Source: Bog-756 sp035531955 (lineage in GTDB: Bacteria > Actinomycetota > Acidimicrobiia > Acidimicrobiales > RAAP-2). Taken from it: a stretch of DNA of 64,000 nucleotides. Below, piece after piece: positions 8,315-17,092 of the stretch. The stretch is from the NCBI GenBank assembly GCA_035531955.1, contig DATKRZ010000050.1, forward strand, positions 1 through 64,000. Direction: 5' to 3'. The notes beneath the pieces are model-generated. The model worked only from the letters and a program-made list of their open reading frames with translations, did no database searches and was not told the origin of the DNA. Position 1 is the first letter of the stretch, and every line of letters starts with the position of its first letter. Made by a program: the position numbers and the translations under genes.

Positions 8315-9337
8315 ATGTTGGTCGACACCCTGCTGTCCGGGCTCGGGGACGCCGCCGACCACGCCCGGCGGCTCGAGGAGCTCGGGGTGGGCGGGGCCTT
8401 CACCTTCGAGGGGCCACACGACCCGTTCACTCCGCTCATCGTGGCCGCGCCGGCCACGATCTCGCTCGGACTGGCCACCAATGTAGCCGTCGCCTTCCCC
8501 CGCAACCCGCTGCAGCTGGCCCACCAGGCCTACGACCTCCAGCTCCTCTCCCGGGGCCGGTTCACCCTGGGGCTGGGCTCGCAGGTCCGGGCCCAGGTCG
8601 AGAAGCGCTACGGCGCCGCCTTCGACCGCCCCATCGCCCGGATGCGCGAGCTGGTGGCGGCGCTACGGGCCGTCTTCGCCTCGTGGGAGACGGGTGAGCG
8701 ACTCGACTTCCGGGGCGAGTTCAGCTCGCACACCCTGATGCCCCCGATGTTCAACCCGGGGCCCCACCCGTTCGGCATGCCGCCCATCGCCCTCGGCGGG
8801 CTGGGCCCCCAGATGGTCGCCCTGGCCGCCGAGGTCGCCGACGGCCTGTTGGTCATGCCGTTCAACACCGCCCGGCACTTCCGCCGGGGCACCCTGCCGG
8901 CCATCGAGGAGGGGCTGGCCCGGGCGGGAAGGAAGCGGTCGGAGCTGACCGTGACCGGTGAGGTCATCGTGTGCTGCGGCCGGGACGACCGCGAGATGGA
9001 GTTGGCGCGCTCGGCCGGGCGGTGGCTGCTGGCCTTCTACGCGTCGACCCCGGCCTATCGCCCCGTCCTCGAGGCGGAAGGGTGGGAGTCGTTGCAGCCC
9101 GAGCTCAACAAGCTCTCCAAGTCGGGGCGGTGGGAGGAGATGGCGCTGCGGATCGACGACACCATGCTGGCCACCCTGGCCGCAGTCGGGTCGCCCAAGG
9201 AGGTGGCCGCCGTCGTCGGCGACCGATTCGGCGACCGGGTCGACCGGGTCGCCTTCTACACGCCGGCGCAGGTGGCCGACGACACGCTCGGCGAGCTGGT
9301 CGACGCCTTCGGGACCGGGCCGGAGGGACGGCGGTGA
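8315..9337 (+). CDS. F420-dependent luciferase-like (LLM) oxidoreductase, TIGR03617 type
   Basis: A 340-residue TIM-barrel oxidoreductase of the LLM class. Recognisable parts are the N-terminal MLVDTLLSGLGDAADHARRL, the LGLATNVAVAFPRNPLQLA strand, and SRGRFTLGLGSQVRAQVEKR. The family uses coenzyme F420 (or flavin) for hydride transfer, and this subgroup is common in mycobacteria and related actinobacteria. Its TGA overlaps the ATG of the following alpha/beta hydrolase by one base, so the two are coupled. Substrate unknown; lipid or xenobiotic catabolism is plausible. Confidence 0.9.
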   Translation: MLVDTLLSGLGDAADHARRLEELGVGGAFTFEGPHDPFTPLIVAAPATISLGLATNVAVAFPRNPLQLAHQAYDLQLLSRGRFTLGLGSQVRAQVEKRYGAAFDRPIARMRELVAALRAVFASWETGERLDFRGEFSSHTLMPPMFNPGPHPFGMPPIALGGLGPQMVALAAEVADGLLVMPFNTARHFRRGTLPAIEEGLARAGRKRSELTVTGEVIVCCGRDDREMELARSAGRWLLAFYASTPAYRPVLEAEGWESLQPELNKLSKSGRWEEMALRIDDTMLATLAAVGSPKEVAAVVGDRFGDRVDRVAFYTPAQVADDTLGELVDAFGTGPEGRR

Positions 9338-10257
9338 TGACTGCCGCCGGGGCCCCGGACTACGACGAGTTCTCGATGTTCGCCGACAACGCGGCCGAGG
9401 CCGGCCTCCCCTGGAAGGGCCAGCCCGCGGTGAGCCGGCAGTTCGTGGAGGTGGCCCCCGGCCGTCGGGTCAGCGCCTTGGTGTGGGGCACTGCGCCGGC
9501 CGAGATGGTCCTCCTCCACGGTGGCGGCCAGAACGCCCACACCTGGGACACGGTGGCGCTCGCCCTCGACCGACCCCTGGTGGCCGTCGACCTCCCCGGC
9601 CACGGTCACTCGGACTGGCCGGGCGATGCCCGGGCCCTCGACCCGGCGGCGATGGCTGACGACATGGCCGCGACCATCGGTCGGATGGCCCCCGGGGCCC
9701 GCATGGTGGTGGGCATGTCGCTCGGCGGGGTGACCTCGATCGTCCTGGCCGCCCGGCACCCGGAGTTGGTGTTGAAGCTGGTCCTGGTCGACATCACCCC
9801 GGGGGTCGACCATGCCAAGAGCTCGGACATCGCCGCCTTCCTGGCCGGGCCCGAGTCGTTCGCCTCGTTCGACGAGATCCTGCAGCGAACCATCCAGTTC
9901 AACCCCACCCGGTCGGAGTCGTCCCTGCGCCGGGGCGTGCTCCACAACGCCGTCCAACGCGACGACGGGTCGTGGACCTGGCGGCACCAGCTGGGCCGGC
10001 CGTCGACCGGAGCCGGGCTCCACGTGGCGTCCGTCGACTTCAGCTCCCTGTGGGGCGAGCTCGAGCACCTCGACGCCCCGGTGCTCCTGGTGCGGGGTCA
10101 GCGCTCACCGGTGGTGGACGACGCCGACGTGGCCGAATTCCGTCGCCGCCGACCTGCGGACCAGGTCGTCATGGTCACCGACGCCGGCCACAGCATCCAG
10201 GGGGACCAGCCCGTCGGGCTGGCCCGCATCCTGGACGGCTTCATGGCCGGGCCCTGA
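9337..10257 (+). CDS. Alpha/beta hydrolase
   Basis: A 306-residue serine hydrolase. HGGGQNAHTWD near residue 68 forms the oxyanion hole, GMSLGG near 128 is the nucleophile elbow, and DAGHSIQGDQP near the C-terminus carries the catalytic His. The ATG at 9337 shares its A with the stop codon of the F420 oxidoreductase; a GTG at 9334 is equally in frame. Coupled translation suggests both act on one pathway. It ends 3 bp from the convergent lon gene. Confidence 0.9.
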   Translation: MTAAGAPDYDEFSMFADNAAEAGLPWKGQPAVSRQFVEVAPGRRVSALVWGTAPAEMVLLHGGGQNAHTWDTVALALDRPLVAVDLPGHGHSDWPGDARALDPAAMADDMAATIGRMAPGARMVVGMSLGGVTSIVLAARHPELVLKLVLVDITPGVDHAKSSDIAAFLAGPESFASFDEILQRTIQFNPTRSESSLRRGVLHNAVQRDDGSWTWRHQLGRPSTGAGLHVASVDFSSLWGELEHLDAPVLLVRGQRSPVVDDADVAEFRRRRPADQVVMVTDAGHSIQGDQPVGLARILDGFMAGP

Positions 10258-10260
10258 GGG

Positions 10261-12627
10261 TCAGGCCGCCACAAGTCGGTCACCGCTGCCCGCGGTCGGG
10301 CGGCCGTCGGCCTCGTCGACCAGTGCGGCCTCGAGCACCTCGCCGATCTCGGATGCCAGGTGGAAGGTCATCTCCTCGCGCACTCCCTCGGGCACGTCCT
10401 CGAGGTCGGGCCCGTTCCGGCTGGGCAGCACCACCGTGGAGAGCCCGGCCCGGTGGGCGGCCAGCACCTTCTGGCGCACGCCACCGATCGGGAGCACCCG
10501 ACCCTGCAGGGTGACCTCGCCGGTCATGCCCAGCACCGACGACACCGCGACGTCCCGGAGCAGACTGACCAGCGCGGTGGTGATGGTGACCCCGGCCGAC
10601 GGCCCGTCCTTCGGGATGGCCCCGGCCGGCACGTGCACATGGAAGCGCTTGCCGGCGAAGGCCGACCGATCGATGCCCAGGGCCTCGGCGTGTGAGCGAA
10701 CGTAGGACAGGGCGATCTCCGCCGACTCCTTCATCACGTCGCCCAGCTGGCCGGTCAGGGTCAGGCCCTCGGGCCCGTCCATCATCGATGCCTCCACGTA
10801 GAGGACGTCGCCCCCGGACCCGGTGACGGCCAGGCCGGTGGCCACACCGGGTACCGCCGTCCGATCGGCCGCCTCGAAGAAGAATCGTGGCCGGCCCAGC
10901 CAGCCGCGGACGTCGTCACGGTCGACGGCCAGCGGGGTCTCCGTGTCGTGTGAGGCGATCCGGGCGGCCACCTTGCGCAACAGCCGGCCGAGCTCGCGCT
11001 CGAGCGAGCGCACCCCGGCCTCGCGGGTGTAATCGCCGACCACCACCCGCAGGGCGGCATCGGTGATAGTGACCTCGTCCCGGGCCAGGGCGGCGCGCTC
11101 CAGCTGGCGCCCGAACAGGTGGTTGCGGGCGATGGCCACTTTCTCGTCTTCGGTGTAGCCGTCGAGCCGGATGACCTCCATCCGGTCGAGCAGCGGGCCG
11201 GGGATGGTGTCGGCCATGTTGGCGGTGGCGATGAACAGCACCTTGGACAGGTCGAGCTCGACTTCGAGGTAGTGGTCGCGGAAGGTGTGGTTCTGCGCCG
11301 GGTCGAGGACCTCGAGCAGGGCCGATGACGGGTCGCCCCGGTAGTCGGTCCCGAGCTTGTCGACCTCGTCGAGGACGATGACCGGGTTCATGGTCCCGGC
11401 CTCCCGCAGGGCCCGCACCAGGCGGCCGGGCTGCGCGCCGACATAGGTGCGCCGGTGCCCCCTGATCTCGGCCTCGTCACGGACCCCGCCCAGCGCCACC
11501 CGGACGAACGTACGGCCGAGGGCGCGGGCCACCGACTCGCCCAGCGAGGTCTTGCCCACCCCGGGTGGGCCGACCAGGGCCAGGATGGCGCCTGCGCCGC
11601 GTCCGGAGGTCGGGGCCAGGCCCCGCTCGGCCTGCAGCTTGCGCACGGCCAGGTGCTCGAGGATGCGGTCCTTCACATCGTCGAGGCCGTCGTGGTCCTG
11701 GTCGAGGATGGTCGCCGCCGCCTTCACGTCGAGGCGGTCCTCGGACTCCTCTCCCCAGGGCAGTTCGAGGACCGTGTCGAGCCAGGTGCGGATCCACCCG
11801 TGCTCGGGGTTCTGTTCGTTCATCCGCTCGAGCTTGTCGATCTCCCGCTCGACCGCCTGGCGCACCCCGTCGGGCAGCCGCCGGTCGCCGACCTTGGTGC
11901 GGTAGTCATCGGGATCGCCCTCGTCACCCGAGCCGATCTGGCCCAACTCCTTGCGGATCGATTCGAGCTGGCGGCGCAGGAGGAACTCCCGCTGGGTCTT
12001 CTCCATGCCTTCTTCCACGTCGGTCTTGATCCGCTCGCGCAGGGTGAGGTCGGCCAGGACCTCCCGGGCCCAGGCGATGACCAGGCGTAGCCGTGCGCCG
12101 ACATCGAGGGTCTCGAGGACCTCGACCTTCTGGGCCAGGGACAGGTCCGTCGAGTACCCGGCCATGTCGGCAACCCGGCCGGGATCGGTGACATCGGCCA
12201 GCCGCTCGGCAATCCGGGCCGCGCCCCTGCTCAATAGGATGTTCTCCAGCACCGCCCGGTACTCGCGGGCCAGCTCGGCCTCGGCGTCGGAGGGCGGGCC
12301 CTCGGGGACGATCTCGACCTCGACCCACAGGGCCTGGCCGGTGCCGGGCACGGCGGTGCCCAGTCGGGCCCGCTCCAGCCCGCGCACGGCCACCGCCGGC
12401 ATGCCCCCCGGCAGGTCGCCCTTCTCCATGACCTCGGAGACCACGCCAACCGACGCATACCGACCGTCGATGAACGGGACGAGGACGAAGCGGCCGTCGG
12501 CCGCCCCGGCCGCCTCGGCGGCGGCCTTGGCCTCGGCCGACTCGAGGGCCATGGTGAAGACCATGCCCGGCAGGACGACCCCCGAGGTCAGGGGCAGCAG
12601 GGGGAGATTCTCATTGAACTCGTCCAT
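10261..12627 (-). CDS. lon: ATP-dependent endopeptidase Lon
   Basis: Cytoplasmic AAA+ protease that degrades misfolded and regulatory proteins. The 788-residue chain has the LAN substrate-binding domain (about 5-200), the ATPase module with Walker A GPPGVGKTSL and Walker B VIVLDEVDKL, and the C-terminal protease domain with catalytic Ser in KDGPSAG and Lys in GGVRQKVLAAHRAG. GGAGG is placed best for the second of two adjacent ATG codons (12627); 12630 is the alternative. Family length is normal. Single gene, divergent from the pst operon. Confidence 0.97.
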   Translation of the reverse strand: MDEFNENLPLLPLTSGVVLPGMVFTMALESAEAKAAAEAAGAADGRFVLVPFIDGRYASVGVVSEVMEKGDLPGGMPAVAVRGLERARLGTAVPGTGQALWVEVEIVPEGPPSDAEAELAREYRAVLENILLSRGAARIAERLADVTDPGRVADMAGYSTDLSLAQKVEVLETLDVGARLRLVIAWAREVLADLTLRERIKTDVEEGMEKTQREFLLRRQLESIRKELGQIGSGDEGDPDDYRTKVGDRRLPDGVRQAVEREIDKLERMNEQNPEHGWIRTWLDTVLELPWGEESEDRLDVKAAATILDQDHDGLDDVKDRILEHLAVRKLQAERGLAPTSGRGAGAILALVGPPGVGKTSLGESVARALGRTFVRVALGGVRDEAEIRGHRRTYVGAQPGRLVRALREAGTMNPVIVLDEVDKLGTDYRGDPSSALLEVLDPAQNHTFRDHYLEVELDLSKVLFIATANMADTIPGPLLDRMEVIRLDGYTEDEKVAIARNHLFGRQLERAALARDEVTITDAALRVVVGDYTREAGVRSLERELGRLLRKVAARIASHDTETPLAVDRDDVRGWLGRPRFFFEAADRTAVPGVATGLAVTGSGGDVLYVEASMMDGPEGLTLTGQLGDVMKESAEIALSYVRSHAEALGIDRSAFAGKRFHVHVPAGAIPKDGPSAGVTITTALVSLLRDVAVSSVLGMTGEVTLQGRVLPIGGVRQKVLAAHRAGLSTVVLPSRNGPDLEDVPEGVREEMTFHLASEIGEVLEAALVDEADGRPTAGSGDRLVAA

Positions 12628-12954
12628 CATTCCTCCGAACGTCACCAGCTGGTCGCTGTCGGTGGGTCAACAGCTGGATCGAACGTGTATTCCCCCGCCC
12701 TCCGCCTCCGTGGCCCTCGGGTGCCCTCCGGTCCTGATGGATCCGGTCGCACCGGGGGTGAGCCGGCAAAGGGCCTGGATCCGATGGCGATGCAAGGGCC
12801 CGCCAACATGCGTTGGCCGTTCACATCGAGTTGGTTAGACGTTCATCCGTTGGCCACCCGCCGATTGCCGACCGTTTACCTGCGATTGTTACCGTCCGGT
12901 GACGTCGTTTGCCGAATGAGATCTGGACCCCTGAAGGATTGCCAGGAGGAGTCG
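12628..12954. other. Intergenic region between lon and pstB
   Basis: A 327-bp divergent gap holding the promoters of lon (minus) and the pst operon (plus). The lon side holds its ribosome binding site. The pst side holds a row of 11-bp GTT repeats (12819-12851) and, further down, GTTTACC and GTTACC words, ending in a strong AGGAGG at 12944-12949 with 5 bp to the pstB ATG. I see no other gene in it. Confidence 0.7.
12819..12851 (+). promoter_or_regulatory. PHO-box-like direct repeats upstream of pstB
   Basis: Three contiguous 11-bp units all begin with GTT: GTTCACATCGA, GTTGGTTAGAC, GTTCATCCGTT. The first and third match the GTTCA core of the actinobacterial PhoP box, which is made of 11-bp direct repeats. 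The block lies 104 bp upstream of the pstB start. Seen directly; control by a PhoB/PhoP/RegX3-type regulator under phosphate limitation is inferred from family knowledge. Confidence 0.65.
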
Positions 12955-13806
12955 ATGGGTGAAGAAGCTCGGACCAACTCGACCAATCAGCGGGAAGTAG
13001 GCCCACCTATCGACCAGCTGATCGAGGCGCTCGATCCGGATAGGGACCGTCCCAGGGATGTGGTCTGCACCCATCGACTCACGCTCGGATTCGACCAACA
13101 GACCGTCCTGTCGGGAATCGACATGTCATTTCGCCGCGGCACCATCACCGCGCTGATTGGTCCGACCGGTTCCGGCAAGTCCACCTTCTTGCGAACGCTC
13201 AATCGCATGAATGACAAGGTGATCGGGTTCCGCCATGAGGGTGACGTGACCCTCGAGTCGGAAAGCATCTGGGCCTCGAACCAGGATCTGCTCAGTCTGC
13301 GCAGGCGCGTGGGAATGCTATTCCAGCGTCCCAACCCATTCCCAATGTCGATTCGCGACAACGTTGTCGCTGGTGTCAAGGCACACCGGATTGCCAAGGG
13401 CAAGCAGCTGGACGTGGTCGCAGAGCAGCGGCTTCGTGAGGTCGGCCTCTGGGACGCGGTGAAGGATCGGCTCAGAGACTCCCCGTTTCGACTCTCCGGC
13501 GGTCAGCAGCAGCTTCTGTGCCTGGCGCGCACCCTGGCCGTCGGTCCCGAGGTACTGCTGCTCGACGAACCCACATCGGCCCTCGACCCGGTTTCGACCG
13601 AGTACGTCGAGGCATTGCTTGCCACCATGGCCACCGCTCTCACCCTCATCATCGTCACGCACAATCTCGCACAGGCCCGACGGGTATCCCACAACACCAT
13701 GTTCTTCTACGAGGGAGCTCTCGTCGAGCACGGCGAAACCCGTCAGGTGTTCGAGACTCCCCGCCAGCCACAGACCGAGCGCTACGTGACCGGGCGCATG
13801 GGATAG
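12955..13806 (+). CDS. pstB: Phosphate ABC transporter ATP-binding protein PstB
   Basis: The 283-residue ATPase of the high-affinity phosphate importer. Walker A GPTGSGKSTFLRTLNRMND, the PstB-typical QRPNPFPMSI Q-loop, signature LSGGQQQL, Walker B LLLDEPTSALD and switch His in VTHNLAQA are all present. The long open frame upstream has no homology; the ATG at 12955 has AGGAGG 5 bp away. Being first in the operon is unusual, since pstB normally comes last (pstSCAB). Sampled segments are 57-62% GC against about 78% in pgi, hinting at a different origin or constraint. Confidence 0.96.
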   Translation: MGEEARTNSTNQREVGPPIDQLIEALDPDRDRPRDVVCTHRLTLGFDQQTVLSGIDMSFRRGTITALIGPTGSGKSTFLRTLNRMNDKVIGFRHEGDVTLESESIWASNQDLLSLRRRVGMLFQRPNPFPMSIRDNVVAGVKAHRIAKGKQLDVVAEQRLREVGLWDAVKDRLRDSPFRLSGGQQQLLCLARTLAVGPEVLLLDEPTSALDPVSTEYVEALLATMATALTLIIVTHNLAQARRVSHNTMFFYEGALVEHGETRQVFETPRQPQTERYVTGRMG

Positions 13807-13902
13807 GGGAAGCAGCGACCTCCAACCATCCCTCGAGAGTTCAAACAGGCAAAGAGATAGGCCAACCGTGCAGATATTCCCAACCATGAGGAGGAACCAC
13901 AA

Positions 13903-15030
13903 GTGACTCGGACTTTCCGAGCAAAGATCGCAATGCCGGCCGTGATGCTGGCAATGGTGACAATTCTGGCCGCGTGCTCGTCTTCGGCCGTCCCCAGCAC
14001 GACCAGTACCGCCAGCAACGCCACGACCAGCGGGATCGAAACTCCCCCCAAGGTGAGCCTTTCCGAGACGGGGAGCACACTGCTCTATCCGTTGTGGAAC
14101 ATCTGGGCGCCGGCCTACAACCAGACCTACCCCCAGGTGAGCATCACCACCGCCGGCACGGGGTCGGGAACCGGTATTTCGGATGCCTCCAACGGGACCG
14201 TTGACATCGGTTCGTCGGATGCGTACCTCTCGTCCTCGCAGGTGCAGGCGCATCCCACGCTGCTGAACATCCCTCTGGCCATCTCGGTGCAGGTCATCGC
14301 CTACAACGTCCCAGGGGTGACTGCGCACCTCAAGCTCAGCGGCTCACTGCTGTCGTCGATCTATCAGGGCAAGGTGACCGAGTGGAACGATCCGGCCATC
14401 GCCGCACTGAACCCGGGCACCACCCTTCCCTCCATCCCGATCGTGACCCTTCACCGGTCCGACGGAAGCGGCGACACGTTCATCTTCAGCCAGTACCTGT
14501 CGAAGGCCGATCCGTCCGGATGGGGCACGAAGGTCAGTTTCGGAACCACCGTCCCCTGGCCGGCGGCTCCGGGTGCCCTGGGCGAGAACGGAAACGGTGG
14601 CATGGTGTCGGGCTGCAAGGCGACCGTCGGGTGCATCGCCTATGTGGGGATCAGCTTCCTTTCCCAGCTGCTCGGCGACGGCCTGACCTACGGGCAGCTC
14701 CAGAACGGACAGGGAAACTACGAGTTGCCGACCTCGACTGCGGTTGCGGCCGAGGCCGCCTACTTCGCGCCGAAGACCCCGGCAAACGGCACCATCTCGA
14801 TGATCTACGGGCCGGTGGCAGGTGGCTATCCGATCATCAACTACGAATACGCCATCGTGGACTCGACCCAACAGAGCTCGCCGACGGCAAAGGCCATCCG
14901 CTCGCTTCTCGAATGGTCGGTCGACCCCAACAAGGGTAACAGTGCTCAGTATCTGAGCCAGGTGAGTTTCCAACCGCTACCGGCCACAGTGGTCGCCCAG
15001 TCATCGAAGCAGATCGCCAAGATCCAGTAG
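13903..15030 (+). CDS. pstS: Phosphate-binding lipoprotein PstS
   Basis: The 375-residue extracellular phosphate receptor that delivers phosphate to PstCA. The N-terminus is a lipoprotein signal with lipobox LAAC at about residue 25, followed by a Ser/Thr-rich linker. Phosphate-contact segments are GSTLLYPLWN, DIGSSDAYLS and LHRSDGSGDTFIFSQYL. The GTG at 13903 is chosen because GAGGAGG sits just upstream. It follows pstB by 96 bp and precedes pstC by 3 bp. Confidence 0.96.
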   Translation: MTRTFRAKIAMPAVMLAMVTILAACSSSAVPSTTSTASNATTSGIETPPKVSLSETGSTLLYPLWNIWAPAYNQTYPQVSITTAGTGSGTGISDASNGTVDIGSSDAYLSSSQVQAHPTLLNIPLAISVQVIAYNVPGVTAHLKLSGSLLSSIYQGKVTEWNDPAIAALNPGTTLPSIPIVTLHRSDGSGDTFIFSQYLSKADPSGWGTKVSFGTTVPWPAAPGALGENGNGGMVSGCKATVGCIAYVGISFLSQLLGDGLTYGQLQNGQGNYELPTSTAVAAEAAYFAPKTPANGTISMIYGPVAGGYPIINYEYAIVDSTQQSSPTAKAIRSLLEWSVDPNKGNSAQYLSQVSFQPLPATVVAQSSKQIAKIQ

Positions 15031-15033
15031 GAC

Positions 15034-16131
15034 ATGGCCATCGTCGCTGGAAGCACGGGTTTGCCCGCCTCCCCGCCGGCCTCTGGTGTCCACCCGATCC
15101 GCCGGTCCTCGCTGGCCTGGCGGATCGGTGGCGCCATCCGGGCCAATGAGGAGCAGGCCTGGCGTTGGTCCGCCCGGGTTGCATCGCTGATTCCCCTGGG
15201 GGCACTGGCCTTCGTTCTGACGGTTTTGGCTGTCAAGGCGTGGCCGGCCATCAAGGTGAACGGGGTCGGCTTTCTCACCAGCTCGAGCTGGAAACCGGGA
15301 AATACCTACGGGGCAACGGTTCACACGGATGGAGTGGCCCATCCACTCGGTGCAAGCTACGGGGCCTGGCCGATGATCGCCGGGACGTTGCAAACGTCGG
15401 CCATCGCCGTGGCGCTGGCCGTCCCGATCTCGATCGGGGCCGCCTTCGCGCTCACCGAGCGCCTTCCTCGGTGGCTGTCCCAGCCGCTGGGGTTCGCCAT
15501 CGAAGTGCTGGCGGGCATCCCGAGCGTGATCATCGGCCTCTGGGGCGTCTTGACCCTGGGGCCCTTTCTGTCGAAACATGTCTACCCGATCGTGGCCGAC
15601 CAAATGCCCGATGTGCCCGTCCTGCGGTACTTCCGGAACCCGACAGGTCACGGGGAGGGTCTCCTCACATCGGGCATCGTCCTGGCCCTCATGATCGTGC
15701 CGATCATCGCATCGACGACGCGCGACCTCTTCCTGCAGGTGCCGCCGCTGCCGAAGGAAGGGGCCGAGGCGCTCGGGATGACAGACGCAGAGGTGGCAAG
15801 ACGGGTCACTGTGCCGTGGGTTCGTGCCGGAATCATCGGGGCCACCGTGTTGGGCCTCGGGCGGGCACTGGGTGAGACCATCGCAGTGGCCATGATCTCA
15901 GGCTCGATCCTCGGCTCGGTCGCTCCCAACATCTACGGCACGATGACCACCATCGCCGCGACCATCGTGACCCAACTGGACTCGGCGGCTACCGACGGGA
16001 CGGGTTTTGCCACGGCCACGCTCGCCGAAGCCGGGCTTCTCCTGGCGGTGATCTCCGTGGTCGTCAACCTGATCGCCCGGGGGATCGTGGTCCGCACGTC
16101 CCGGCTGGGTGCTCCAGTGGGTAGAGCATGA
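15034..16131 (+). CDS. pstC: Phosphate ABC transporter permease PstC
   Basis: A 365-residue inner-membrane permease with about six hydrophobic segments and a roughly 45-residue cytoplasmic N-terminal extension. The ABC-permease EAA loop reads LPKEGAEALGMTDAEVARRV, and downstream GLGRALGETIAVAM is typical of PstC. It starts 3 bp after pstS, so translation is probably coupled. It pairs with PstA to form the channel. Confidence 0.95.
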   Translation: MAIVAGSTGLPASPPASGVHPIRRSSLAWRIGGAIRANEEQAWRWSARVASLIPLGALAFVLTVLAVKAWPAIKVNGVGFLTSSSWKPGNTYGATVHTDGVAHPLGASYGAWPMIAGTLQTSAIAVALAVPISIGAAFALTERLPRWLSQPLGFAIEVLAGIPSVIIGLWGVLTLGPFLSKHVYPIVADQMPDVPVLRYFRNPTGHGEGLLTSGIVLALMIVPIIASTTRDLFLQVPPLPKEGAEALGMTDAEVARRVTVPWVRAGIIGATVLGLGRALGETIAVAMISGSILGSVAPNIYGTMTTIAATIVTQLDSAATDGTGFATATLAEAGLLLAVISVVVNLIARGIVVRTSRLGAPVGRA

Positions 16132-16150
16132 GCAGGTCGCGAGGTAGCTC

Positions 16151-17044
16151 ATGACCATTCAGTCCAGTTCCTATCCCGACACGCGACGTCGTCGGATCAC
16201 CGAAGTGTTGTTCCGGTTCGCCACCATGGTGGCCCTGGTGCTGGTGCTGGCTCCGGCACTATGGCTGATTCTCGGAGTCATCTTCCGGGCGGTCCCGCAT
16301 TGGAAGTGGAGCGTGATCACCACGCCGACCCAAGGGACGAGCGGCGGCCTCGAGAACGCAATTCTGGGTACCTTGCTACTGATGGCGGGGGTACTGATCA
16401 TTGCCGGCTCGGCCGGAGTCCTGGCCGGCATCCATCTGGCGGAACTCGCTCGTCCCCGGCGTAGTGGCAAGTCGAGCGGATCGTTCCTGCGCACCGCCTC
16501 GGAGGTCTTGTCGGGGTTCCCATCGATCGTGCTGGGGTACGTCGGGTACGTTGCCCTGGTCGTCGGCCTTCACTGGGGCTTCTCGCTGTTGCCCGCACTG
16601 CTCATCCTGTCGATGATGGTGATCCCCTATATCGCCAAGTCCACCGAGTCGGCGCTCCGTCAGGTACCGACGAACTACCGCGAAGGCGCTGAGGCACTCG
16701 GAATGTCAACCGGATACGCCCTCCGCAAGGTCATGCTGAAGAGCGCCCTGCCCGGGATTGTCACCGGGCTGTTGCTCGCCCTGGCCATAGCCGGGGGCGA
16801 GACCGCCCCTCTGCTCTACACCGCGGGGTGGACCAACAATCTTCCCTCTGCTTCGCTCGTCCATCATCCGGTGGCGTATCTGACCTATCCGGTCTGGACC
16901 TTCTACAACCAGCCGTCGTCCGAGGCCCACTACCTGTCGTATGACGCCGCGCTTCTCTTGATGGTGCTGGTGTTGGTGCTTCTGGTCGCGTCCCGGATCA
17001 TCGTGGCGCGGACCCAACGGCATTCCGAAGGGCGACGGGGCTGA
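16151..17044 (+). CDS. pstA: Phosphate ABC transporter permease PstA
   Basis: A 297-residue permease with six predicted membrane segments. The EAA loop reads YREGAEALGMSTGYALRKVM, and LALAIAGGETAPLLYTAG follows, as in PstA. GAGGTAG lies 4 bp before the ATG. It is the last gene of the operon. No phoU follows, unlike many pst operons. Confidence 0.95.
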   Translation: MTIQSSSYPDTRRRRITEVLFRFATMVALVLVLAPALWLILGVIFRAVPHWKWSVITTPTQGTSGGLENAILGTLLLMAGVLIIAGSAGVLAGIHLAELARPRRSGKSSGSFLRTASEVLSGFPSIVLGYVGYVALVVGLHWGFSLLPALLILSMMVIPYIAKSTESALRQVPTNYREGAEALGMSTGYALRKVMLKSALPGIVTGLLLALAIAGGETAPLLYTAGWTNNLPSASLVHHPVAYLTYPVWTFYNQPSSEAHYLSYDAALLLMVLVLVLLVASRIIVARTQRHSEGRRG

Positions 17045-17092
17045 CACGCTGGCGTGAGGAGGTGTCGTCGCAGGTGATCGATGACCGGGATG

